From Neoarius graeffei (Eukaryota > Chordata > Actinopteri > Siluriformes > Ariidae), in contig NC_083596.1 in the NCBI RefSeq assembly GCF_027579695.1, positions 17,635,755-17,699,754 on the forward strand: a stretch of 64,000 bases of DNA, read 5' to 3'. Every line of letters begins with the position of its first letter. The first letter of the stretch is position 1. The notes under the pieces are model-generated. The model saw only the letters and a list, made by a program, of their open reading frames with translations, was not told the DNA's origin and searched no databases. Both the position numbers and the translations under genes were made by a program. Positions 55,982 to 64,000 of the stretch are shown piece after piece.

Positions 55982-57103
55982 AGGTCCCATGGCATGAAAT
56001 TTTCACTTTCTGAGGTTTTTTAACGTTAAAATGAGTTCCTCTGACCTTCTTAAGTCACCCCAGTGGCTAGAAATGTCATAATGTGTAAACCAAACTATGC
56101 CCACCCTTTGTCAACATTTGAGAATGGCGCGTCAAAATGGCGCGTTGATAGGCTCTTCCCTTTACTACGTCAGCAAGGGAGACGATCCCCACGCCCCCCC
56201 CTCTGGATTCCCACCCACTGTATGGATTGCCCGCCCAGCTCAAAAGTTGCCACCATAGATACGTCACTTCAATTTTGTAGTGAGGAGACCATAGAGGACA
56301 CAACAACATGGCACCACCTAAGCGAGCGAAACATGGAAGTTGCGCTGTACATGGATGTGACAACACAGAAAGGAGTCTGTTTTTACTGCCGACGGGAGAG
56401 CCCCTGAAGACGCAGTGGCTTAATTTTATTTACTCCAATAATACGCCGTTGAGTCTACCTAAGACGGTGTATGTTTGTCGGAAGCATTTTCCTGATGAAT
56501 GTTTCCACAACTTGGGACAGTACAGGGCAGGTTTTGCACATCAACTGTCACTGAAGCCTGGGTCCGTACCAAGCATCCCTGCTGCATCAGCAACAAACAC
56601 CGAACAAGTAAGTGTATAACTGTTAAGTCGTTTTGCCGTGTTTTAAAATTGGTGCGTTAGCCTTGCAATGGCTACATTAGCTGTGCAGCTAACCGCTTCC
56701 TGCAGTTAGCCAGGTACTCTGCACTGAAGGTACTCCTGCTGAAGTCGGTGATTTACAGTTTGTTCAACTGCTTGCGCTTCTGCTTCGGGGTCGGACTCCG
56801 GGTCAAAAACGAAAGCTTGGACTGTTGCTTGACCTGCCATTGCTACTGTTCACACACAGGTAGCATGCCCGCAGCTTGGTCAAGCCCCTCCCCCCATGGC
56901 CCGCCCCCACCCTCTACCCTTCCCCGCCTCCATGCTTCTCATTAGCAAAACGACACACTGGGAAAAGGGCTGAAATGGGGCTTTCTCCCAGGAGGCTATA
57001 TCTACGTGCCAAGGGTTCATTTCGAGAAAGGCTGCGGATATAACATCTGGAAACCTCCACGAGCCCGTTTAAAGCATCAACAAACCACCATGCCATGGGA
57101 CCT
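55982..57103 (+). mobile_element. Kolobok-like element with THAP exon, TTAA target
   Basis: Ends AGGTCCCATGGCATG and CATGCCATGGGACCT, flanked by TTAA (55978-55981, 57104-57107). TTAA targets and a THAP-domain protein are both Kolobok features. 1,122 bp is too short for the transposase, so it is non-autonomous with a retained exon. Confidence 0.85.
56308..56607 (+). CDS. THAP-domain exon of the Kolobok-like element
   Basis: A clean 100-codon frame from ATG to a GTAAGT donor. The C2CH finger is visible: CAVHGC near residue 12, KTQWLNFIY, CRKHF near residue 57, then FHNLGQYRAGF. THAP domains bind DNA; in Kolobok they are on a separate protein or exon from the catalytic part. No stop or frameshift is seen, unusual among the remnants here. 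The alternative is a host THAP exon captured by the element. Confidence 0.75.
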
Positions 57104-57289
57104 TTAAATATGCATTTTCCATACCATTCCAACTTTTTCTGATTTGAGGTTGTACTTCCACAGAAAATTTGACTAATTTCATACCAATAATTTAAATTTT
57201 GTTTGTACCTTTGTGCAATATTTTCTAAAAAACTTACAACTTGTTGTTTCTATTACAAAGAAATTAGTAACTTCAATCACACCTCATCG

Positions 57290-57560
57290 TCACTGCCGAA
57301 CCTGATCTAGGCTTGAGGTGAACCATGTTTGGTTGACTTAGTCAGAACTGCAGCATTCGGGTGACCAGTTCTTTCTGCGCACTCACACATTCACTTAGAG
57401 TAGCCAGTTAACCTAACAGCATGTCTTTGGACAGTGGGGTAAACCGGAGCACCCAGAGGAAACCCACGCAGACACGGGGAGAACATGCAAACTCCACACA
57501 GAAAGCACCACTGGGTTCGAACCCAGAACCTTCTTGCTGTGACAGGATAATACTAACCAC
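57290..57560 (-). mobile_element. Old V-SINE, strongly diverged
   Basis: Core (catgtctttggacagtggg) and head (ggttcgaacccagaacc reversed) are recognisable, with deletions. The tail side carries 'gaaccatgtttggttgac', also seen near 50220. Confidence 0.8.
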
Positions 57561-57564
57561 TGCA

Positions 57565-57957
57565 CCATTGAATAAATGAAGCATTTTGTTGCCGTTTTTG
57601 GAGAAAAGCTTATTTAATGTAATTCATATAAGACATGTCATTATGTTTAATGGATATTTATTGTCCTTGTGTTGTGTGTATTTTGTATATTCTGTGCATT
57701 ATGTTACACTGAAACAATTTACATAAGAATTTCAAAAAGCATTTCTATATATGTGTCTTGAAGTACTGTAAATATTACGGTAATTTATGGAAGTCATTTC
57801 CACCACCATTATAATGAGAAGGCTTCTCATAATTATGACATAATAGCTCATAATAGTGAAATATGAGAAAATGTCTCATAATTATGACCTCATATCAAAT
57901 ATGAGGTCATAATTATGAGAAACTTTCTCCTATTTCATTGTTATGCGATATTATGTG
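57565..57957. repeat. 'TCATAATTATGA' palindromic repeats
   Basis: Inverted and direct copies of 'tcataattatga' between 57815 and 57935, continuing at 58826-58880 and 59990-60100 after later insertions. Looks like one AT-rich MITE-type repeat split by a SINE. The first 230 bases hold nothing recognised. Confidence 0.7.
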
Positions 57958-58188
57958 GGCGGCACGGTGGTGTAATGGTTAGCACTGTCGCCTCACAGCA
58001 AGAAGGTTCTGGGTTTGAGCCCAGTGGCCGACAAGGGCCTGTGTGTGTGGAGTTTGCATATTCTCCCCGTGTCTGTGTGGGTTTCCTCCGGGTGCTCCGG
58101 TTTCGCCCAAAGACATGCAGGTTAGGCTAATTGGTGGCTCTAAATTGACCATGAATGTGAATGGTTGTTTGTTTCTGTGTGTCATCCC

Positions 58189-58261
<73 letters not shown>

Positions 58262-58827
58262 ATAGCCTCGTTCCACCAATTCAGGATGATAACACCCCCC
58301 AACAGCTATCAAGGCAGCAATCCGCCATCAAAGCTGCAGTGCTCATGAGAGCTGGACTGGCCTCCGACTCCTGGGTGGAGCAGAGATGGTGGGAGGAATG
58401 GAGCCGCTCACGCACCACCTTGCACTCTTTCACTGATTTCCCCTCTGCAAAGCCCTGCAGTTACCATCTCACCTGCCCGCCTCCGCACTGGATGGGGCAG
58501 GACCCAGTCCTTCCTCAAGACGATTGGAGCTAGTGAGGACGATGCCTGCCAGTGCGGTCGCACGCAAACAATCCCCCACATCCTTCAGGAGTGCCCAGTT
58601 TTCAAGCCACCCCATGGACCTGACGATCTCATCAAACTGGATGTGGACACAGTCAGCTGGCTGGAGAATGCTGACATCTCAGTGTAATTCCCGAGGAAAT
58701 TACACAAACGAACGAATGATCCCTGCGATGATCTGGCGACTTGTCCAGGGTGTACTACACCTCTCGCCCATAGTCAGCTGGGATTGGCTCTGCACAGGAT
58801 AAGCAGCTACAGATAATGGATGGAGAT
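57958..58827 (+). mobile_element. V-SINE split by a LINE fragment
   Basis: Head and core at 57958-58189 and tail at 58719-58827 form one old SINE. Flanks GATATTATGT and GATATTACGT agree at nine of ten bases. The interior insertion duplicates ATCCCT. Confidence 0.85.
58190..58718 (+). pseudogene. LINE 3' fragment, zinc-knuckle C-terminus
   Basis: After a (TA)n run (58194-58257), a coding remnant ends RLRTGWGRTQSFLKTIGASE, then CQCGRTQTIPHILQECP and a stop at 58684-58686. This Cys-x-Cys...His...Cys end is typical of LINE ORF2 proteins of the I/Jockey range. The 3' end is 'aaacgaacgaatg'. TSD ATCCCT (58184-58189, 58719-58724). Confidence 0.75.
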
Positions 58828-59090
58828 ATTACGTCGTAATTATGAGAAGCCTTCTCATTATAAAATATCATAATTATGACATAGAGGGCAAGTTCTTTCA
58901 GGGGGTCAAAGTCGCACACTGGCCACCTTGTATCAAGGAGGAGCAACAATCATTCTGTTATCACACCGGTCCACTGTGGAGGCACTCGTAACCCCTAAAA
59001 TCACTCTACTCTGGACTGGCACTTGTTGGTGATACTCCCAATTGACATGTTTTATCTCTAAAGGAAGAGTTAGAAAGTTTTATAATAATG

Positions 59091-59093
<3 letters not shown>

Positions 59094-59146
<53 letters not shown>
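59094..59146. repeat. (TA)n microsatellite
   Basis: About 26 TA units. Confidence 0.96.
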
Positions 59147-59152
<6 letters not shown>

Positions 59153-59304
59153 TACCAGCTGGGAGGTCCGTATCGTGAAATACTGTGACAGAGGTCTTGA
59201 AAATACTGACTGAGGCTCTGGTAAATAATATATTTAGTTTTTTCTTTACCATATTCTAACAGAAAATGAGAGCGCCTGAAAGGGAAACCATATTCAGAAC
59301 AAAC

Positions 59305-59531
59305 CTGCTACAAGCTCGGTTTCGACAGAACTTCACAAAGACATTGAGGTCGTAGGTCGTCTTTTTTGTTGTATTTTCTGCCCTTTGCTCCTCAATAAAT
59401 TGCTGGATTTGCTCGGCGTTAGCAACAGTTACAGGTTTTCAGCTTTCTCCTGAAATGTTTTCTTTTATTTCATCTTCATCAGGGTAGTAAAATTCGCTTT
59501 CACTGTGAACACTGTCGTTATTGCTATCCAT
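59305..59531 (-). pseudogene. Recombinase-like first exon, copy D (different family)
   Basis: Minus-strand ATG exon: MDSNNDSVHSESEFYYPDED, one TGA, then QQFIEEQRAENTTKKTTYD and LNVFVKFC to a GTTTGT donor. 'F..E....NT.KKT..D...F..F' is the N-terminal pattern of Crypton/KCTD1-like tyrosine recombinases. Confidence 0.6.
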
Positions 59532-59608
59532 GCTGTAAAATTAATGCTATTATACTGAAAAATGCGAAAATAAATGTTGACAAAAAATTGCTACTATGTT
59601 TGTTGTTG

Positions 59609-59981
59609 CGGCACGGTGGTGTAGTGGTTAGCGCTGTCGCCTCACAGCAAGAAGGTCCTGGGTTCGAGCCCCGGGGCCGGCGAGGGCCTTTCTGTGTGGA
59701 GTTTGCATGTTCTCCCCGTGTCCGCGTGGGTTTCCTCCGGGTGCTCCGGTTTCCCCCACAGTCCAAAGACATGCAGGTTAGGTTAACTGGTGACTCTAAA
59801 TTGACCGTAGGTGTGAATGTGAGTGTGAATGGTTGTCTGTGTCTATGTGTCAGCCCTGTGATGACCTGGTGACTTGTCCAGGGTGTACCCCGCCTTTCGC
59901 CCGTAGTCAGCTGGGATAGGCTCCAGCTTGCCTGCGACCCTGTAGAAGGATAAAGCGGCTAGAGATAATGAGATGAGATGG
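59609..59981 (+). mobile_element. V-SINE, near-consensus copy
   Basis: Plus copy with intact A-box (TGGTGTAGTGG), B-box (GGTTCGAGCCC), core and tail. TSD not found; the first bases GGG are missing. Confidence 0.93.
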
Positions 59982-60216
59982 GAAGTTTGATAACATCTCA
60001 TAACAATGAAGTGACAATGTCATAACATATCTAATAATAATGAGATACAACGTGATAATTATGAGACAGGTTCTTATTATTATGACATACTATGTGACTT
60101 CGGTGGGGGTTTGTTTGTTTTTCAAGTGGCGGAAACAGGCTTTCATAGTAATTATTTACAAATGTAATAAATAAACTTGACCAAATCGGCTCTGAAAATG
60201 GAAAGTTGGCCCTCCT

Positions 60217-60289
60217 CAAGATGGCGGCGCTTGTTGCCGTTAGACAGTCTCGAGCACAGAATCCGTCACGTGAAGCGCGAGTCACGTGA
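60217..60289 (+). promoter_or_regulatory. gusb promoter: YY1-type site and two CLEAR-type E-boxes
   Basis: CAAGATGGCGGC at 60217-60228 matches the YY1 consensus near many TATA-less starts. GTCACGTGA occurs at 60265-60273 and 60281-60289, 16 bases apart; GTCACGTGAC is the CLEAR element bound by TFEB/TFE3, which drive lysosomal genes. The region to 60375 is CpG-rich. No TATA box. Confidence 0.75.
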
Positions 60290-60375
60290 AGCGTAGCGGA
60301 AGTGAAGAGGAAAGCGCGGACGGAGCGCGGCGCCGCTCGGAGCTTCTGCAGCACTGCAGGCGCGCAGCTGGCGGA

Positions 60376-60573
60376 ATGGCGCTGGGGAATATTGTGAGTC
60401 TTGTTGCCTTGTGGATGTTTTGTGAGTCGGTGGACGGCGGGACGCTTTTCCCTCAGGAGTCTGTGTCCCGGGAGGTGAAGGAGCTGAACGGGCTGTGGAC
60501 CTTCAGAGCCGATTTCTCTCCAAACAGGAACCAGGGATTCGAGCAGTTCTGGTTTAAACGGCCGTTAGCAGAG
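60376..60573 (+). CDS. gusb: Beta-glucuronidase, exon 1
   Basis: Lysosomal glycosidase that removes terminal glucuronic acid from glycosaminoglycans. The 66 codons give a signal peptide (residues 1 to about 21, MALGNIVSLVALWMF) and the mature start TLFPQESVSREVKELNGLW, then FRADFSPNR and GFEQFWFKRPLAE. These match the N-terminus of vertebrate GUSB closely. The exon ends on a whole codon at a GTACAC donor. The ATG at 60376 has G at -3 and +4; an upstream in-frame ATG (60286) would add a basic stretch before the signal peptide and is less likely. Further exons lie outside the window. Confidence 0.93.
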
Positions 60574-60582
60574 GTACACAAC

Positions 60583-60938
60583 ACTGACACACACACACAC
60601 ACACACACACAACACTGACACACACACACACACACAACACTGACACACACACACACAACACTGACACACACAACATACACTCACACACACACAACATACA
60701 CACAGACACAATACTGACACACAACATACACACAACACTGACACACACACAACATACACTCATACACACACAACATGCACACACAACACTGACACACACA
60801 ACATACACTCACACACACACAACATACACACACACACACAACACTGACACACACAACATACACACACACAACACTGACACACACAACATACACACACACA
60901 CAACACTGACACACACACACACACACACACACAACACT

Positions 60939-60973
<35 letters not shown>

Positions 60974-61142
60974 CACTGACACACACACACACACACACAA
61001 CACTGACACACACACACACACACACAACACTGACACACACACACAACACTGACACACACACACACACAACACTGACACACACACACACACACACAACACT
61101 GACACACACACACACACAACACTGACACACACAACACTGACA
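60583..61142. repeat. Compound (CA)n / ACACTGACACACA minisatellite
   Basis: Starts about ten bases after the gusb donor. Over about 560 bases, (CA)n runs alternate with 'acactgacac' and 'acatacac' units. On the other strand it yields meaningless Cys/Val-rich frames. Confidence 0.96.
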
Positions 61143-61144
61143 CG

Positions 61145-61640
61145 TGAGTTTACTCAACCAGAAGAGCCAGTGCAGAGGAGTGGGCGACTAGGCTATATGA
61201 CAAAATATTATATCGCGATACTTCATGATATCACGATATGTGTTAGTGAAGTGCGGTAAAATTATAAATAATAATCAAGAAGCCTTTATTTATCACATAC
61301 ACTCAAGCACAAACTTAAGCACAGTGAAATGTTTCCTCTGTATTTAACCCATTAACCATTAACGGCCGTACAAATAAAGTTATATGGATTCTTAAAAAAA
61401 AAAATTCAATATTTATTTAGAGCTATAATCAATTCCCACGATGAAAAAAGAGCGCATAACATTTACACTTTGTGTTTTGTCAAACATTGGAGCTTTGTAT
61501 TCATTCTGAAAAAGTAACTGGGATATATCATTGTTAATTATCATTCAGATTTTAGGTAAATTATTTTAATTTGCATTTTATAAGGATTTTAATTGCCAAA
61601 TTGTCTAGAATGCTAAACCACAGCAATTCATCCAATCCCG
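61145..61640. other. gusb intron 1, SINE-like fragment only
   Basis: A reverse fragment of the 50330-50570 repeat lies at about 61270-61350. 61190-61240 (atatcgcgatacttcatgat) resembles a hAT-type end without partner. No exon seen. Confidence 0.45.
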
Positions 61641-61784
61641 TGGGGTTTTCTCGGGGTCCGGGCACCTTACAATTTTCCCCCCATGGTGGCACGAAGGAAT
61701 CAGTCCCGAGATTAATTATTGTGGGTAATTATTATGGGTTTAACTCATAAAGCGCGCTCTTCCCGTGACAGCTCATTCACTTCA

Positions 61785-61905
61785 CGAGGATAACCTTCCC
61801 GTAAACAAATTACGAGGATAACCAGAAAATCTTCCCGTAAACCAATTACGAGAATAACCAAACAAAAATCTTCCCGTAAACCAATTATGAGGATAACCAA
61901 ACAAA
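61785..61905. repeat. Short tandem repeat, unit about 36-40 bp
   Basis: Four diverged copies of a unit around 'cttcccgtaaaccaattacg' + 'aggataacca'. Probably within the minus-strand retroviral-type leader described at 63231. Confidence 0.85.
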
Positions 61906-61981
61906 ATCTTATAAATAGATAACTGGGTTTTTCTGATACTACCAACCAGGCAGAAGTCCCGCCCAACTAATCAAAGAGACC

Positions 61982-63203
61982 CAGGGCTCGAAATTAACTT
62001 TTTCTCTTTGTGTCCCCCAGTGGTCCCGAATTCTGTGTTGTATTGTCCCGAATGGAAGCAATAGTGTCCCCATTTTTTTCCTCTCTGAAATAACCAGTGG
62101 TTAATATTATCATATGAAGTTACTATTATATTTGTAACTATGCGATTTTGAACCCTTTATATCATTTTTACAATAAGTCACAAGACACAAGCGACACATG
62201 TCCTATACATCATCTACTTCAAAATTACAGTTATTGCATTTTCAGTTTATTAAACTTTGGCGATCTCACTGTATGAATAGATACCCGTTTATTTAAAGGG
62301 GCCAACTAGCTCATTCAGAAAATGTTTCAACTCCCTACATCTGCAGTACACTTTAGCTGAAAATAAGACCCCTTTTATGTTCATTTCATCTACTTATACC
62401 TTGAATATCTGTTGGCACTTATAAGGCCAACTTATAATTTTCACCATTACCGTTATCCATTTTTATAAACTTTCCGTTATCCATTTTTATGAACTTTCCG
62501 TTATCCATTTTAATGAACTTTAGCGGCCGGGTGCAAATGTTAGCAACATCAGCATAGTGGCAGGTCCGAGCCTAGTTGTGCTGCTGACTGACTAAACTTT
62601 CTGAACTAGAAAGACACCAAGAAAACTCACTTATTCTGTTGAACGGTATCTTCCGTCAATATCATCCACATCATTCCTGTTGTATTTTATAACGTGTCTA
62701 ACAGTGTTCATTAAGTTCATTCAGTTGCTAGCGTTGCCTGCAGACCAGGCGATGACACTTTGGATCCTGAAGGTCCCGGAGACGTTATGTCTGGGCTTTC
62801 AGTTTCTTCCCCGCGGTCGGTCCGCTTCAACCACTTCAGCATTTTTGTTCTGGCAAGAGTCGGCGCAGCGTGTGCGGTAGCAATTCCATTCCAAGTCCAT
62901 ATAATGCGGACACCGGCCGAAGATTCTAGAACAGAATGCGCTGCTCTGTAGCCTACGGATGCAGGTGCATCGAAAGTGTAGCTACTATGTATGTTTCGCT
63001 GTTAACGTTTTAAAATTAAAATTGACAAATTCGGTGAATGTCTACGTATGTTACGGCTTTGTAAATAATATTAATGTAGAACTTTTTTTCTAGATCTATT
63101 TTTTTCCATTGTCCCGGGATTGTCCCAGATATGATAACTTTGTGTCCCGATGACATTTTTTATGGTCCCCGGGACATCGGGACACCGTTAGTTTCGAGCG
63201 CTG
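61982..63203. mobile_element. hAT transposon, 8-bp TSD AAGAGACC
   Basis: Ends CAGGGCTCGAAATTAAC and GTTAGTTTCGAGCGCTG, flanked by AAGAGACC (61974-61981, 63204-63211). Subterminal 'gtcccgaat/gtcccgggac' motifs at both ends. No transposase exon recognised in the 1,222 bp. Confidence 0.93.
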
Positions 63204-63230
63204 AAGAGACCCCTTACCTGATTGGAAGTA

Positions 63231-63248
63231 TCCCCGTACGGGCCACTA
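63231..63248 (-). other. tRNA-Ile-like primer binding site of a minus-strand LTR element
   Basis: On the minus strand TAGTGGCCCGTACGGGGA matches the 3' end of tRNA-Ile (one mismatch at the second base). To its right would lie U5/R; AATAAA on the minus strand at 63384-63389 fits a poly(A) signal. To its left (interrupted by the hAT) is leader-like sequence and, near 61690, a short ATG-GGG-GGA frame that stops after five codons. Only this 5' part is visible; no protein is coded. Confidence 0.5.
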
Positions 63249-63389
63249 AATTGAAAGTGTTCCCCCAGCTGGAATGGTCAACTTCTCGAGACCAATGCCC
63301 TCGTGCCACCCACCTGCAGAATTCTGGGGTGAAAAAACACCGCGAAAAACAGACCAGAAAACCAGAGATTGGCTTCACCACTGTTTATT

Positions 63390-63508
63390 CACAGTTTTCT
63401 CGCCAAAGATGAAATTTTACAAACAACCTTTTATAACAAATTATAATCTCTCTAAACGGCCTATTGTGTCTGTCGAATATGTGTGTGTATGAAAAGGATG
63501 TGTGTAAA

Positions 63509-63541
<33 letters not shown>

Positions 63542-64000
63542 GTGTGTGTGTGGATATCTTGTGCTAAGTCAGCAAATCACATCTTAATTCCAATTCCTTA
63601 ATTCCATTAATATGTATGTGTATAAGTGAAAATATATCCTGTATACATTTCAGATGTTCTAACAGATATCAACATTTACCTCATGTTCTGATAGAATGTT
63701 CCAAAACACGTCTCGAGCAATGTGTCTAGCTTAGACAGAAGGTCACACAGTAACTTACAAGTTACACAGAATTCAATGCCTTCTAGCTGGCATTCTAACT
63801 ACAATATTAAGAATAAGTATTAAGAATTACTGCCTTCTTGGTCAAGAATAAATATTTACAATTATTTATCCTTACAAAGGAATAAAACCTTACAATATGT
63901 GTGTGAATGAAACCTTCAATCATAAGCAAAATAATATTCATATCAGCGATTCAGCAATTTCAGCATTTATGCATGTCAAAGCGTGCAAGATATTTTCACA
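63390..64000. other. gusb intron 1, (GT)n tract, possible LTR
   Basis: (GT)n at about 63511-63551; otherwise AT-rich. Could be the U3 part of the LTR implied by the primer site; its far end is not in the window. Confidence 0.4.

Larger units (their letters stand above)
53770..57152 (-). mobile_element. Tc1-like transposon holding two SINEs and a Kolobok-like element
   Basis: Ends CAACCCCAAATCAGAAAAAG and CTTTTTCTGATTTGAGGTTG between TA dinucleotides (53768-53769, 57153-57154). The inner motif 'ccaacttttt' recurs at 55432. Insertions: SINE in the left repeat, SINE and TTAA element in the right repeat. Confidence 0.92.

Noticed and set aside
58719..58827. LINE and SINE sharing a common 3' tail
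   Set aside because: ATCCCT duplication shows the LINE piece was inserted into the SINE, so the tail belongs to the SINE.
60453..61157. Long Cys/Val-rich frames on the minus strand
   Set aside because: They are translations of the (CA)n array and have no coding character.

Overview
The window reads as vertebrate nuclear DNA from a teleost fish. About 25 copies of one tRNA-headed V-SINE, fish-type Tc1, hAT, Kolobok-like, L2-like and Gmr1-like gypsy elements, long (TA)n and (CA)n tracts and spliced exons all point that way. A catfish or other otophysan is a guess that this sequence alone cannot prove. Nothing bacterial, organellar or CRISPR-like was seen.

Layout. 1-4.4 kb: two decayed Tc1 transposons and a palindromic transposon carrying a spliced exon. 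4.8-14.6 kb: one hAT transposon blown up to about 9.75 kb by insertions. It holds a second hAT, which holds a third, which holds a small fold-back hAT, plus SINEs, a second copy of the palindromic element and an element with an integrase-like HTH exon. 16-26 kb: paired SINEs, a nearly complete Tc1 copy, TTAA-flanked elements and a copy of an element with a tyrosine-recombinase-like first exon. 27.1-31.9 kb: a complete LTR retrotransposon of gypsy type with integrase before reverse transcriptase. 32.2-38.2 kb: a BED-finger transposase exon split by a 3.6 kb hAT, which itself contains a hAT MITE and an RTE-like LINE piece. 39-42 kb: another Tc1 and another recombinase-like exon. 43-49 kb: a MITE and an L2-like LINE interrupted by a DNA element with a 3-bp target duplication. 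49-59.6 kb: old SINEs, a TTAA fold-back element, a Tc1 holding SINEs and a Kolobok-like element with an open THAP exon, and a LINE piece inside a SINE.

The only ordinary host gene is at the right end, on the plus strand. Exon 1 of beta-glucuronidase (gusb), with signal peptide and a splice donor, lies at 60376-60573. Just upstream are a YY1-type site and two CLEAR-type E-boxes, which suit a lysosomal enzyme. The rest of the gene lies beyond the window; its first intron holds a (CA)n-rich array, a hAT element and a minus-strand retroviral-type primer site.

All transposase and reverse-transcriptase genes here are broken or partial. The interest is in their order, nesting and precise target-site duplications (TSDs): in several cases mentally removing an insertion and one TSD copy leaves an open frame. 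Family names rest on motif recognition, not on database searches.
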